Assembly (NCBI RefSeq): GCF_020164485.1
Contig: NZ_JAIQZA010000001.1
Location: 62,001 to 126,000, forward strand
Source: Salegentibacter tibetensis
GTDB lineage: Bacteria > Bacteroidota > Bacteroidia > Flavobacteriales > Flavobacteriaceae
Length of the DNA: 64,000 nucleotides
Reading direction: 5' to 3'
This document shows, piece by piece, positions 33,439-42,770 of this stretch. The first letter of the stretch is position 1. Every line of letters starts with the position of its first letter. The position numbers and the translations under genes were made by a program. The notes beneath the pieces are model-generated. The model worked only from the letters and a program-made list of their open reading frames with translations. It was not told the origin of the DNA and searched no databases.

Positions 33439-33576
33439 AAAAAGAGGCTGTCTATAAAGATCTAGTTTCGTCAAGCTGAACTGGTTTCAGCTTCTAACAT
33501 GTTTTGATTATCAACATCTTAGATTCTGAAACCAGTTCAGAATGACGATTTATATTACTTTATAGACAGCCTCTTT
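33439..33576. repeat. nested palindromic element (family B core within outer arms)
   Basis: The outer arms AAAGAGGCTGTCTATAAAG (33441-33459) and CTTTATAGACAGCCTCTTT (33558-33576) are perfect 19-base inverted repeats. Inside them, CGTCAAGCTGAACTGG... (33469-33490) faces ...CCAGTTCAGAATGACG (33526-33547). It lies between the converging ferritin and metallopeptidase genes and would fold into one long cruciform or hairpin acting as a terminator. A second, degenerate copy starts near 33380. Confidence 0.8.
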
Positions 33577-33610
33577 CTTTTATAAATTTTCCGAAGAAAT
33601 ATTTTTAAGA

Positions 33611-34297
33611 TTAATCCCTTCCCATATAAATACTAAGGAAATAAAGTAAGGTCGCTAAAGAACCAACTGCAGCAACCACATAGGTTCTTGCAGCCCATTT
33701 AAGTGAATCTTCGGCCGCTTCGTGTTCTTTTCCTGAAACCATATTCTCGTTTTCTAACCAGGCTAAAGCGCGTTTACTCGCATCGTATTCCACCGGTAAC
33801 GTTATAAAACTGAATAAAGTTCCCATCCCGAACATTATAATTCCAAGAAGTAAGATAGTGCTTCCAAGGGCAGTAGTAGCCATAAGAATTAATCCTCCAA
33901 AAATCACCCACTGTGAAAACCTTGAAGCTACACTCACCACCGGTACTAACTGGCTCCTCATTGTTAACCAACTGTAAGCATTGGCATGCTGAATAGCGTG
34001 GCCTGTTTCGTGCGTCGCCACAGCGGCAGCAGCGGCATTTCTCTGGCTGTAAACACCTTCAGAAAGGTTAATGGTCTTTTTTTGCGGATTATAATGGTCG
34101 GTTAACATTCCGGGAGTGGAGATTACTTTCACATCATTAATGTTGTTATCCCGCAACATTTTTTCGGCGAGCTCTTTTCCGCTCATTCCGTTTTGCAAAT
34201 GAACTTTAGAGTATTTCTTAAACTTACTCTTCAATCTATTGCTTACATACAAACTCACTATAAAAATGAGTCCTGCTATAACATAATATCCTAACAT
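33611..34297 (-). CDS. YugP-family zinc metallopeptidase
   Basis: Membrane-anchored protein of 228 residues. An N-terminal transmembrane helix (about 1-20) is followed by the zinc-binding motif H96-ETG-H100 in ATHETGHAIQH, and two further hydrophobic segments (about 125-165) plus a C-terminal one. This is the DUF2227/YugP-like family with unknown substrate, usually annotated as zinc metallopeptidase. Its promoter box lies just upstream; it converges on ferritin. Confidence 0.85.
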   Translation of the reverse strand: MLGYYVIAGLIFIVSLYVSNRLKSKFKKYSKVHLQNGMSGKELAEKMLRDNNINDVKVISTPGMLTDHYNPQKKTINLSEGVYSQRNAAAAAVATHETGHAIQHANAYSWLTMRSQLVPVVSVASRFSQWVIFGGLILMATTALGSTILLLGIIMFGMGTLFSFITLPVEYDASKRALAWLENENMVSGKEHEAAEDSLKWAARTYVVAAVGSLATLLYFLSIYMGRD

Positions 34298-34319
34298 TTT
34301 CTTTTCTGTTTTATTAGTT

Positions 34320-34327
34320 CAAAGATA
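34320..34327 (-). promoter_or_regulatory. promoter -7 element of metallopeptidase gene
   Basis: Read leftward this is TATCTTTG, a TAnnTTTG match 22 bases before the ATG at 34297. Confidence 0.55.
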
Positions 34328-34484
34328 GCAAAAACCTCGCCATTTGATTTCGTAAACTATCGCTGACATTTTAAAATAAACTCACATAATTTTAACTGAA
34401 ATCAAACTAACACTTCAACAAAAAAATTGGTAATTAGCGGAAGATTGATTGCTAATATGTTATTTTTCAATTTAAGATATTACC

Positions 34485-34492
34485 TATATTTG
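34485..34492 (+). promoter_or_regulatory. promoter -7 element of pyrH-frr
   Basis: TATATTTG, a perfect TAnnTTTG match 22 bases before the pyrH ATG at 34515. Confidence 0.6.
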
Positions 34493-34514
34493 CACCAATC
34501 ACTACAAAAAGGCT

Positions 34515-35222
34515 ATGCAATACAAAAGAATACTTTTAAAATTATCTGGAGAAGCATTAATGGGAAAACGCCAATATGGCATAGATCCCGATCGATTGGC
34601 AGAATATGCCGAAGAAATCAAACAAGTAACCGATAAAGGAATAGAAGTAGCCATTGTAATTGGCGGCGGAAACATTTTCAGAGGTGTTGCCGGAGCCAGC
34701 AAAGGAATGGACAGAGTGCAGGGAGATCATATGGGAATGCTTGCCACCGTAATTAACGGGCTGGCTTTACAAAGCGCCCTGGAAGATGCCGAGGTTCAAA
34801 CAAGACTGCAATCGGCCATTAAAATAAATGAAGTAGCCGAACCTTTTATTAGAAGAAAAGCTATACGCCATTTAGAGAAAGGCCGGGTGGTAATTTTTGG
34901 TGGAGGAACAGGGAACCCTTATTTTACTACAGATTCTGCCGCGGTTTTAAGAGCAATTGAAATCCATGCAGATGTGATTTTAAAAGGCACACGTGTAGAT
35001 GGTATTTACAATGCCGATCCTGAAAAAGATAAGCAGGCCACAAAATTCGATTTTATTTCTTTTGACGACGTGATTAGAAAAGGGCTGAAAGTAATGGATA
35101 CCACGGCTTTTACTTTAAGTCAGGAAAATGAGTTGCCAATTATTGTTTTTGATATGAATACCCCCGGAAATCTTCTAAAAGTAGTAACCGGCGAAAAAAT
35201 AGGTACAAAAGTTAATTTATAG
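34515..35222 (+). CDS. pyrH: UMP kinase
   Basis: Phosphorylates UMP to UDP in pyrimidine nucleotide synthesis. The 235-residue protein has the amino-acid-kinase fold motifs [13 protein letters not shown] (about 4-16), [10 protein letters not shown] near 54-63 and the [14 protein letters not shown] block near 137-150. Standard length. It is followed after 31 bases by frr, the universal pyrH-frr pair. Confidence 0.97.
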   Translation: MQYKRILLKLSGEALMGKRQYGIDPDRLAEYAEEIKQVTDKGIEVAIVIGGGNIFRGVAGASKGMDRVQGDHMGMLATVINGLALQSALEDAEVQTRLQSAIKINEVAEPFIRRKAIRHLEKGRVVIFGGGTGNPYFTTDSAAVLRAIEIHADVILKGTRVDGIYNADPEKDKQATKFDFISFDDVIRKGLKVMDTTAFTLSQENELPIIVFDMNTPGNLLKVVTGEKIGTKVNL

Positions 35223-35253
35223 AGATTTATTACGCTCAACTAATATTTTAAAA

Positions 35254-35808
35254 ATGGAAGACGAAATTGAATTTATTATAGACACGGCTAAAGAAGGAAT
35301 GGATAAAGCAATTGAACATCTTAAAAAACAATTGCAAAATATTCGTGCCGGTAAAGCCAATCCGGGAATGCTTGGTAGTGTAATGGTAGAATACTATGGA
35401 GCTCAAACTCCGCTTCAACAGGTTGCCAATGTGAACACACCAGATGCGAGAACCATTTCTGTTCAGCCTTTCGAGAAAAAATTAATTCCTGAAATTGAAA
35501 AAGGAATTATGATAGCCAACCTCGGTTTTAACCCTATGAATAATGGGGAAAACGTTATTATAAGCGTTCCACCACTTACCGAAGAGCGTCGTAAACAACT
35601 TACGAAACAGGCAAAAGCTGAAGCTGAAGACGCTAAAATTGGAGTAAGAAACGATAGAAAAACAGCTAACAACGAATTGAAAAAGCTGGATATTTCTGAA
35701 GACTTGCTTAGAGATGCCGAAAATGAAGTTCAGGAATTAACCGACGCTCATATTACCAGAATTGACCGCATTCTTGAAAACAAAGAAAAAGAAATTATGA
35801 CTATATAA
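35254..35808 (+). CDS. frr: ribosome-recycling factor
   Basis: Splits post-termination ribosomes together with EF-G. The 184-residue sequence contains the family blocks IRAGKANPGML (about 30-40), VEYYGAQTPLQQVANVNTPD (about 45-65), PPLTEERRKQLTKQAK and VRNDRKTANNELK. Length and order are standard. The strong palindrome after the gene probably ends the pyrH-frr transcript. Confidence 0.97.
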   Translation: MEDEIEFIIDTAKEGMDKAIEHLKKQLQNIRAGKANPGMLGSVMVEYYGAQTPLQQVANVNTPDARTISVQPFEKKLIPEIEKGIMIANLGFNPMNNGENVIISVPPLTEERRKQLTKQAKAEAEDAKIGVRNDRKTANNELKKLDISEDLLRDAENEVQELTDAHITRIDRILENKEKEIMTI

Positions 35809-35837
35809 TACCAAGTCAGTTTCTTATAGTAAATTAC

Positions 35838-35965
35838 GGGCTGTTTGAAAAGTTGTAAAAATCGTCATTCTGAACTTGTTTCAGACTTTATCCCGAAGTA
35901 AATTCGGGATAAAGTCTGAAACAAGTTCAGCTTGACAAAATCAAGACTCTTCAAACAGTCTCTTT
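35838..35965. repeat. very long palindrome of family B after frr
   Basis: Inner arms of 34 bases (35863-35897 and 35903-35936) pair perfectly except for two or three bases near the open end, with a 5-base loop GTAAA flanked by TCCCGAA/TTCGGGA. Outer, imperfect arms carry GGCTGTTTGAA (about 35839-35849) and TTCAAACAGTC (about 35950-35960). This is the most stable hairpin in the window. Confidence 0.8.
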
Positions 35966-36011
35966 TTATTTTAGTGCTTAATCAATTTTTGTTCACAATC
36001 CAGAAAAACCT

Positions 36012-38465
36012 ATGCGTTACCCGTTATTGCTTATTTTTCTGCTTTTTTCCTTTACTGTTTTTGCACAGCAACAATTAAGGGGAAGGATTGTAAACGAACA
36101 AACCGGCGAGCCTCTCGCCTATGCTAAAATAATTTTTGGAGAAGAAGAAACTTTAAGCAAAATAGACGGTAGTTTTTCCCTCACCCTTACTCAAGATGAA
36201 ACCGAGATTAAGGTTTCTTATGTAGGTTTCGAAACTCAAAATTTTAAAGTTTCAAAAGACGTAGAATTCGTCAGGATTAAATTAACTCCAAAAATTGAAG
36301 GGCTTGATCCTGTCACCATTTCTTCAGAAAAAAATAAGGCCAACTCCATCATTGAAAAAGCTATTGCGCGTAAAGCCCAGAACGATCCTGAAGAAAAGCT
36401 AAAAAACTTCAATTTTAAAAATTACAACAAGTTTATTATAGACAATGAATCTGCCTCATTGCAGATGCAGAGCGACAGCACTAATTTTGAAATAGGCACG
36501 GTAATTAATTCGGAAGCCAGTTATTTTTCAGAAAAACTATCCAGGTATTATTTTACGCAAAAACAAGGTTTAAAAGAAGAAGTTCAGGCCTTAAATACCG
36601 CGGGGTTTGAAAAACCGATCTACGAGATTCTATCCCTTTCCGTTAATCCGTTTTCACTGTATCACAAAGATTTTCGAATATTTAAAACCGATTATGCCGC
36701 GCCCTTGCAGAAATCGGCTTTTAAGAATTATACTTTTAAAATTTTAGACACCACCGAAGCATCGCGACCGGCTTATGTAATTTATTTTAAACCAAAAAGA
36801 CAACGTGCCGTTGCCGGTTTAGAAGGTGTTCTCTATTTAGATACCGAAACCTTTGCCATTCAACAGGCAAAAGCGCAACTTTTGGGAGCTATAAAATTGG
36901 AAATAGAGCAGGAATATCAATATTTTCCAGAAGAAAATCTATGGTTTCCAAAAGCACAAAAAACAACGATTCGTCCCGGTAATGGCGATAAAGCGATTTC
37001 GGTTTTTGGCGGAATTATATCTGTGGGAACACTCCAGACAAAAGAATCTATTCTGAATAATGTTCTTGCCCCGGGAGAAGGCGATCCAAATCTTTTCCTA
37101 AACGCTACAAGCACCAATTTTGATATTCAATTGAATTCTGATGAAATTTTAGAAACTTCAGCTGAAATTGTGGTCGCACCTGAAGCAAATTCTCGCGAGG
37201 AAAACTTTTGGAAACAAAACAGGACTGAAGTTTTAAGCACGCAAAATAAAATAAGTCGCCAGCGCGCCAAAATCCTTATCAAGGAAAATAACATTGAAGA
37301 AAAATTAGCGCTACAAAATTCGGTTTCTACTGGTTTCTACCCTGTGGGATTCTGGGATTTTGACCTTGGGAAATTTTTTAAGTTCAATAATTATGAAGGA
37401 ATTCGGTTGGGACTTGGTGGGAAGACTAACGATCAAATTTCAGATAAATTCACTGTTAACAGCTATCTGGCTTACGGTACCAAAGACGAAGTTTTTAAAT
37501 ACAACCTGGGAACCTCAATTCATCTAAAAAAAGCTACTGAAACCGATCTTAAACTTAATTACACCCGTGATATCGTTGAAACCGGAAGTTTCAGCTACTT
37601 ACAGGGAAAAAACGACTTTTCTATCTTTGACCCACGATTTGTAAATATTAATTTCTTTTATGAACATCATACAATAAGTAGTGGCTTAACCCATAGATTT
37701 GGTTCTGATTTTAAAACTGAACTTCAGCTTTCTAAAAGTGATATTTCTCAAACCAGGGATTACAGGTTTTTAATAAACGATCAGGTACTTTCTGAATACA
37801 CACTTTCCGAAGCTATATTTTCATTCTTATGGCGGCCATTCGCTAAATTTCTTAGAACACCAGATTCCAACCAATTAATAGAAAAAGGCTATCCCAAATT
37901 TACAGGACAAATTACGAAAGGGATTTCCGGGATATTTGGAAGCGATTTTGATTACACCAAATTTGGTCTTTTAGTAGAGCACGAAATTAAAAGGCTTAAC
38001 CAATCCCGAACAGAAATTATCCTGGAAGGAAACTACGCTGCCGGCGAGGTTCCCCTCACCCATTTATTCCACTCCCTGCCGAACAGCCCTGCACGGGAAG
38101 GCATTTTAAATCGGTTTTCGGTGGCAGGAAGACGCAGTTTTGAAACGATGTATTACAACGAATTTTTCAGTGATAAGCAGGCAAGTCTTCACATAAAGCA
38201 TCAATTAAGACCTATAAATGTTCACAGGTTAATTCAGCCTGAACTTGTTTTTATTTCCCGCCATGTGATTGGAGATATCAGCAATCCTGAGCGGCATAAT
38301 ATTCCGTTTAAAAGTTTAGAACATGGGTATCACGAATTTGGGATAGAATTACAAAAAATCCTTGTAGGATTTGGTTTGGGTGCAGCCTATCGCTACGGGC
38401 CTTACAGTCTGCCTAGTTTTGCAGAAAATTTCGCTTTTAAATTCACATTCCATTTAGATATTTAA
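36012..38465 (+). CDS. DUF5686 outer-membrane-associated protein
   Basis: An 817-residue exported protein. Signal peptide MRYPLLLIFLLFSFTVFAQ, then a carboxypeptidase-D regulatory-like beta-sandwich (about 22-95, GRIVNEQTGEPLAYAKIIF), a central region, and a long C-terminal part with many alternating strands ending FAFKFTFHLDI, consistent with an outer-membrane beta-barrel. This architecture is DUF5686, common in Bacteroidetes. Function unknown; possibly transport or surface assembly. Single gene, 200 bases after frr. Confidence 0.85.
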   Translation: MRYPLLLIFLLFSFTVFAQQQLRGRIVNEQTGEPLAYAKIIFGEEETLSKIDGSFSLTLTQDETEIKVSYVGFETQNFKVSKDVEFVRIKLTPKIEGLDPVTISSEKNKANSIIEKAIARKAQNDPEEKLKNFNFKNYNKFIIDNESASLQMQSDSTNFEIGTVINSEASYFSEKLSRYYFTQKQGLKEEVQALNTAGFEKPIYEILSLSVNPFSLYHKDFRIFKTDYAAPLQKSAFKNYTFKILDTTEASRPAYVIYFKPKRQRAVAGLEGVLYLDTETFAIQQAKAQLLGAIKLEIEQEYQYFPEENLWFPKAQKTTIRPGNGDKAISVFGGIISVGTLQTKESILNNVLAPGEGDPNLFLNATSTNFDIQLNSDEILETSAEIVVAPEANSREENFWKQNRTEVLSTQNKISRQRAKILIKENNIEEKLALQNSVSTGFYPVGFWDFDLGKFFKFNNYEGIRLGLGGKTNDQISDKFTVNSYLAYGTKDEVFKYNLGTSIHLKKATETDLKLNYTRDIVETGSFSYLQGKNDFSIFDPRFVNINFFYEHHTISSGLTHRFGSDFKTELQLSKSDISQTRDYRFLINDQVLSEYTLSEAIFSFLWRPFAKFLRTPDSNQLIEKGYPKFTGQITKGISGIFGSDFDYTKFGLLVEHEIKRLNQSRTEIILEGNYAAGEVPLTHLFHSLPNSPAREGILNRFSVAGRRSFETMYYNEFFSDKQASLHIKHQLRPINVHRLIQPELVFISRHVIGDISNPERHNIPFKSLEHGYHEFGIELQKILVGFGLGAAYRYGPYSLPSFAENFAFKFTFHLDI

Positions 38466-38515
38466 GCCCGCCCCAGTTTAGCTGCTTAAACCCTGATAAA
38501 TAGGCTTCCTTTTTA

Positions 38516-38523
38516 TACCTTTG
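38516..38523 (+). promoter_or_regulatory. promoter -7 element of MMPL exporter gene
   Basis: TACCTTTG fits TAnnTTTG, 20 bases before the ATG at 38544. Confidence 0.55.
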
Positions 38524-38543
38524 CGCTCCCTTAAAAACTTCCC

Positions 38544-40967
38544 ATGGCCAAGATTTTTAGTTTCGGATTCTGGAACTCGGTTGCGCGATTAATTCTGCGC
38601 AACAGGATTATAATACTATTACTCATTATCGCCACTACGGTGTTCTTTTCTACGCAGTGGAAGAACATGCGGTTTTCTTATACTGAAGCTAATCTCTTAC
38701 CAGATGATCATGAAGAAAATATTGCTTATAACGAATTCCTGGATAAATTTGGTGATGAAGGAAATCTTATTCTTCTTGGTATAAAAGATTCTACACTTTT
38801 CCAACCCGAAAATTTCCAGGCCTGGAAAGAACTAACAAAAACCCTGGAAGCTTATTCTGCGGTAGATTATGCGATTTCGGTGAGTAATCTTCAGCAATTA
38901 AAGAAGTTTGAAGATCCCAGCCGCTTTGAGATGGTTCCTTTCGTTTCTGAAGAAAACCCCACTAAAGAAGAACTTCAGCAATATGAAAACCAACTTTATA
39001 ACGAGCTGCCATTTTACGAAAACCTGGTTTATAGCTCGCATTCCAACACCATACAATCTGCTATTTATCTGAATAAGGAGATCGTAAATTCTAAGGAACG
39101 AAAAATCTTTGTTATGGATGAACTGCAACCCCTCATCCTTAATTTTGAAGAAAAAACCGGCATAGACGTAAAAGTCTCCGGAATGCCTTATATAAGAACC
39201 CTGAATTCCCAAAATATAATCGATGAGATCGGGCTTTTTATTTTAGCTGCGCTGGGGGTTACTTCCCTGATTTTTTTCTTCTTTTTCAGATCTATTAGAG
39301 CGACAATTATTTCCATGATCACGGTTTGTATTGGCGTAATGTGGGCCTTTGGGGTAATAGGATTGTTCAATTATGAAATCACGGTACTTACTGCGCTGAT
39401 CCCTCCTTTAATTATTGTTATAGGAATTCCCAATTGTATTTTCCTAATTAATAAATATCAGCATGAAATTAAAAAGCACGGGAACCAGGCAAAATCATTA
39501 CAAAGGGTAATTACCAAAGTGGGTAATGCCACTTTAATGACCAATATTACTACAGCATCTGGTTTTGCAACTTTTATACTAACAGATAGCACACTGCTGA
39601 AGGAATTCGGTATCGTGGCTTCCATCAATATTGTGGCGATATTTATCCTTAGCCTATTGATAATCCCCATTATCTACAGTTATATGAATTTGCCCAAACG
39701 CAAACACCTAAAACACCTTAACAAACGCTGGATAGGTGGTTTTGTGGGTTGGATGGAGCGTATGGTAAGGCATCGCCGAATCAGCATTTACATAATTTCA
39801 ATTGTCCTTTTGGTAGCGAGTATTATTGGAATCTACACTATAAAAATCTCGGGGAGTTTACTTGAGGATATGCCAAAGGAGGCGGAATTCTTCCAGGATA
39901 TAAAATTCTTTGAAGAGGAATTTGATGGCGTTATGCCTTTGGAAATCCTTGTTGATACAAAAAGGAAGAATGGGGTTTTAAAATCGGCCACGCTCAAGCG
40001 AATGGAAGAATTAGAAAACCATCTTGCTGAAATTCCTGAATTTTCACAACCAATTTCGATAACCAGGCTGGTAAAATATTCTAAACAGGCTTTTTATAAC
40101 GGGGAACCCCAATACTATCAATTGCCGAGTTCGCAGGAACAAAACTTTATAATGCCGTACACCAAAGGGTTTTCTTCAGATGAAAACCTGCTCACCTCCT
40201 ATATAGACAGTACCGGAAGATACGCCAGGATCACCACTTACATGAAAGATGTGGGCACCGATAAAATGGAGGAGCTGGAAAAAGATCTCTGGCCAAAGAT
40301 CAATAAAATATTTCCAGATGAACGTTACGAAATCTCAATGACGGGGAAAGCGCTCATCTTTCAAAAAGGAACTAACTATCTGGTGAGAAACCTTATTATT
40401 TCACTCTCGCTGGCCATTTTGCTTATCGCTTTATTTATGGCCTGGATGTTTAGGTCGTTTAGAATGATCCTGGTTTCCCTGGTTCCCAACCTACTTCCTT
40501 TGCTGGTAACCGCGGGAATGATGGGCTTTTTAGGTGTACCCATAAAACCTTCCACCATTCTGGTTTTTAGTATCGCATTCGGGATATCGGTAGATGACAC
40601 CATTCACTTTTTGGCAAAATACAGGCAGGAGCTTAAAGCAAATAACTGGAAAATAAAACGTTCAGTTTACGCGGCTTTGCGGGAAACCGGCGTAAGTATG
40701 TTCTATACTTCTATCGTCCTGTTTTTTGGATTTTCGGTATTTATGATCAGTAGTTTTGGCGGCACGGTAGCCCTTGGCGGCCTGGTTTCAGCAACTTTGC
40801 TTTTTGCAATGCTTGCCAATTTGTTATTGCTACCATCATTATTGCTTTCATTAGAGAAAAACATCGCCAATAAAGAAGTATTAAAAGAGCCGGCAATGAA
40901 AATCATTGAGACCGAAGAAGACGAGGCCGAAATTGAGAAGGAAGAATCTAAAAATTCAGAAAGATAA
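38544..40967 (+). CDS. MMPL/RND superfamily exporter
   Basis: An 807-residue inner-membrane protein with the two-fold RND plan: helix about 17-35, a first periplasmic loop, a bundle of helices about 230-385, helix about 415-435, a second loop, and a final bundle about 625-780. Motif GISVDDTIHFLAKYRQEL near residue 680 contains the paired aspartates expected for proton relay. Relatives export lipids, hopanoids or other hydrophobic compounds (MMPL type). The C-terminal tail is acidic (TEEDEAEIEKEESK). No adaptor or TolC gene adjoins it. Confidence 0.87.
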   Translation: MAKIFSFGFWNSVARLILRNRIIILLLIIATTVFFSTQWKNMRFSYTEANLLPDDHEENIAYNEFLDKFGDEGNLILLGIKDSTLFQPENFQAWKELTKTLEAYSAVDYAISVSNLQQLKKFEDPSRFEMVPFVSEENPTKEELQQYENQLYNELPFYENLVYSSHSNTIQSAIYLNKEIVNSKERKIFVMDELQPLILNFEEKTGIDVKVSGMPYIRTLNSQNIIDEIGLFILAALGVTSLIFFFFFRSIRATIISMITVCIGVMWAFGVIGLFNYEITVLTALIPPLIIVIGIPNCIFLINKYQHEIKKHGNQAKSLQRVITKVGNATLMTNITTASGFATFILTDSTLLKEFGIVASINIVAIFILSLLIIPIIYSYMNLPKRKHLKHLNKRWIGGFVGWMERMVRHRRISIYIISIVLLVASIIGIYTIKISGSLLEDMPKEAEFFQDIKFFEEEFDGVMPLEILVDTKRKNGVLKSATLKRMEELENHLAEIPEFSQPISITRLVKYSKQAFYNGEPQYYQLPSSQEQNFIMPYTKGFSSDENLLTSYIDSTGRYARITTYMKDVGTDKMEELEKDLWPKINKIFPDERYEISMTGKALIFQKGTNYLVRNLIISLSLAILLIALFMAWMFRSFRMILVSLVPNLLPLLVTAGMMGFLGVPIKPSTILVFSIAFGISVDDTIHFLAKYRQELKANNWKIKRSVYAALRETGVSMFYTSIVLFFGFSVFMISSFGGTVALGGLVSATLLFAMLANLLLLPSLLLSLEKNIANKEVLKEPAMKIIETEEDEAEIEKEESKNSER

Positions 40968-40972
40968 TCAAG

Positions 40973-41058
40973 TACCTCGGGGTAAGCCCACGAGGTATGA
41001 GTTGGAAAATTATTTTTTCATTCGAAGCTAGCCTCCGGGGAATTAAACCCTCTGGAGG
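40973..41058. repeat. pair of GC-rich palindromes upstream of asnS
   Basis: TACCTCG (40973-40979) pairs with CGAGGTA (40991-40997) around a GGG/CCC-bearing loop, and CCTCC (41032-41036) pairs with GGAGG (41054-41058), also with GGGG/CCC inside. Neither is followed by a T-run. They resemble the small palindromes in the rpoN leader (43749-43858). Confidence 0.55.
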
Positions 41059-41079
41059 GATTAATAAAAACAGGCTTGC

Positions 41080-41110
41080 TTTGCAGGCTGGGACGGAAAA
41101 ATTATATTTG
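41080..41110 (+). promoter_or_regulatory. promoter of asnS
   Basis: TTTG (41080-41083), 19 bases, TATATTTG (41103-41110): a full consensus Bacteroidetes promoter. Leader of about 15 nt before the ATG at 41132. Confidence 0.75.
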
Positions 41111-41131
41111 TTTTTTCTAAATCTAACATAA

Positions 41132-42574
41132 ATGATACAAGCAAAAATTGCTGAAATATTAGACAGCAATCAATTTCTACAGGAATTTGAGGTGAACGGC
41201 TGGGTTCGTTCTTTTAGGAGCAATCGCTTTATTGCCTTAAATGATGGTTCTACCATTAACAACCTGCAATGTGTAATAGATTTTGAAAATTTTGATCAGG
41301 AAGAACTGAAACGAATCACCATAGGTGCGGCGATTTGCGTAAAAGGTACTCTTGTTGAAAGTCAGGGGAAACAACAACGCGTTGAGATTGAAGTAAAAGA
41401 ATTTAGTGTTCACGGCGATGCTAATCCGGAAGAGGTAAAACTTACCATTCTTTCTCCAAAGCGTCACAGCCTTGAAAAACTAAGGGAACAGGCTCATTTG
41501 CGTGTGCGCACCAATACTTTTGGTGCAATTATGCGTGTACGCTCCAAACTGTCATTTGCCGTGCACAGTTATTTTCAGCAAAATAACTTCCATTATGTAA
41601 ACACCCCAATAATTACAGGGAGCGATGCCGAAGGTGCCGGGGAAATGTTTAGTGTTAGCGCTTTAGACCTCGAAAACCCACCTAAGAATGAAGACGGAAG
41701 TATCGATTTTCGTGAAGATTTCTTCGGAAAAGAGACCAACTTAACTGTTTCAGGGCAATTAGAAGCTGAAACTTATGCTTTAGGATTAGGACAGGTGTAC
41801 ACTTTTGGTCCAACCTTTAGAGCTGAAAATTCCAACACATCCCGTCACTTAGCCGAATTCTGGATGATAGAGCCCGAAGTGGCTTTCTGTGACCTTGATG
41901 GCAATATGGATTTAGCTGAAAGTTTCATAAAATATGTGCTGAAATATATTGTTGATCACTGCCAGGACGATCTTGAATTCCTTGACAAAAGATTTAAAAC
42001 CGAAGAAGATGCCAAACCCAAAGCTGAGCGTAGCGAAATGGGACTTTTGGAGAAGCTTAATTTTGTGATAGACAACAATTTTAAAAGGGTAAGTTATACT
42101 GAAGCTATTGAGATCCTTAAAAATTGTAAACCAAACAAAAAGAAGAAATTCAACTATATTATAGAAGAATGGGGCGCCGACTTGCAGAGTGAGCACGAAC
42201 GTTTTTTAGTTGAAAAGCACTTTAAATGCCCCGTGATTTTATTTGATTATCCTGCAAATATCAAGGCTTTCTATATGCGCCTTAACGAAGATGGAAAGAC
42301 GGTAAGAGCGATGGACATTTTATTCCCTGGAATTGGTGAAATTGTTGGCGGTTCGCAAAGGGAAGAGCGTTTAGAAGTGCTTCAAAATAAAATGAAGGAA
42401 TTAAATATAGACGAAAAAGAATTGTGGTGGTACCTGGACACCCGAAAGTTTGGAACCTGCGTACACAGTGGCTTCGGACTTGGATTTGAAAGATTGGTAC
42501 AATTTGTAACCGGGATGGGAAATATCAGGGATGTAATTCCTTTCCCAAGATTCCCCGGTAATGCTGAGTTCTAA
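41132..42574 (+). CDS. asnS: asparagine--tRNA ligase
   Basis: Class II synthetase of 480 residues charging tRNA-Asn. An N-terminal OB-fold anticodon-binding domain (about 1-120, VNGWVRSFRSNRFIALNDGS) leads into the catalytic core: motif 2 FGPTFRAENSNTSRHLAEFWMIEPE (near 230-254 in part) and motif 3 GLGFERLVQF near 455-464. The presence of AsnRS implies direct Asn-tRNA charging. A terminator of repeat family C follows. Confidence 0.96.
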   Translation: MIQAKIAEILDSNQFLQEFEVNGWVRSFRSNRFIALNDGSTINNLQCVIDFENFDQEELKRITIGAAICVKGTLVESQGKQQRVEIEVKEFSVHGDANPEEVKLTILSPKRHSLEKLREQAHLRVRTNTFGAIMRVRSKLSFAVHSYFQQNNFHYVNTPIITGSDAEGAGEMFSVSALDLENPPKNEDGSIDFREDFFGKETNLTVSGQLEAETYALGLGQVYTFGPTFRAENSNTSRHLAEFWMIEPEVAFCDLDGNMDLAESFIKYVLKYIVDHCQDDLEFLDKRFKTEEDAKPKAERSEMGLLEKLNFVIDNNFKRVSYTEAIEILKNCKPNKKKKFNYIIEEWGADLQSEHERFLVEKHFKCPVILFDYPANIKAFYMRLNEDGKTVRAMDILFPGIGEIVGGSQREERLEVLQNKMKELNIDEKELWWYLDTRKFGTCVHSGFGLGFERLVQFVTGMGNIRDVIPFPRFPGNAEF

Positions 42575-42592
42575 ACAGTTTTAGATATTCTC

Positions 42593-42628
42593 AAACCTCA
42601 CAGGTTTTCGAAACCTGTGAGGTTTTTT
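42593..42628 (+). terminator. terminator of asnS, palindrome family C
   Basis: AACCTCACAGGTTT pairs with AAACCTGTGAGGTT and is followed by TTTT. The core CCTCACAGG matches the palindrome at 7536-7564, so a dispersed element serves here as terminator. Confidence 0.8.
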
Positions 42629-42654
42629 AAAGTATTTAAAAAATTTGTTGTTTT

Positions 42655-42732
42655 CGTCAAGCTGAACTTGTTTCAGCTTCTAACAATTCAAAATACCAAC
42701 AACTTAGATCCTGAAATAAATTCAGGATGACG
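42655..42732. repeat. inverted pair of repeat family B
   Basis: CGTCAAGCTGAACTTG... opens the element at 42655 and ...AATTCAGGATGACG closes it at 42732. The two arms belong to two sub-variants (TGAACTTGTTTCAG and CTGAAATAAATTCAG), so pairing is imperfect in the middle. Confidence 0.65.
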
Positions 42733-42770
42733 ATGTTATAAAAATTCCCTACCTAACAAGCGAATAGTCA

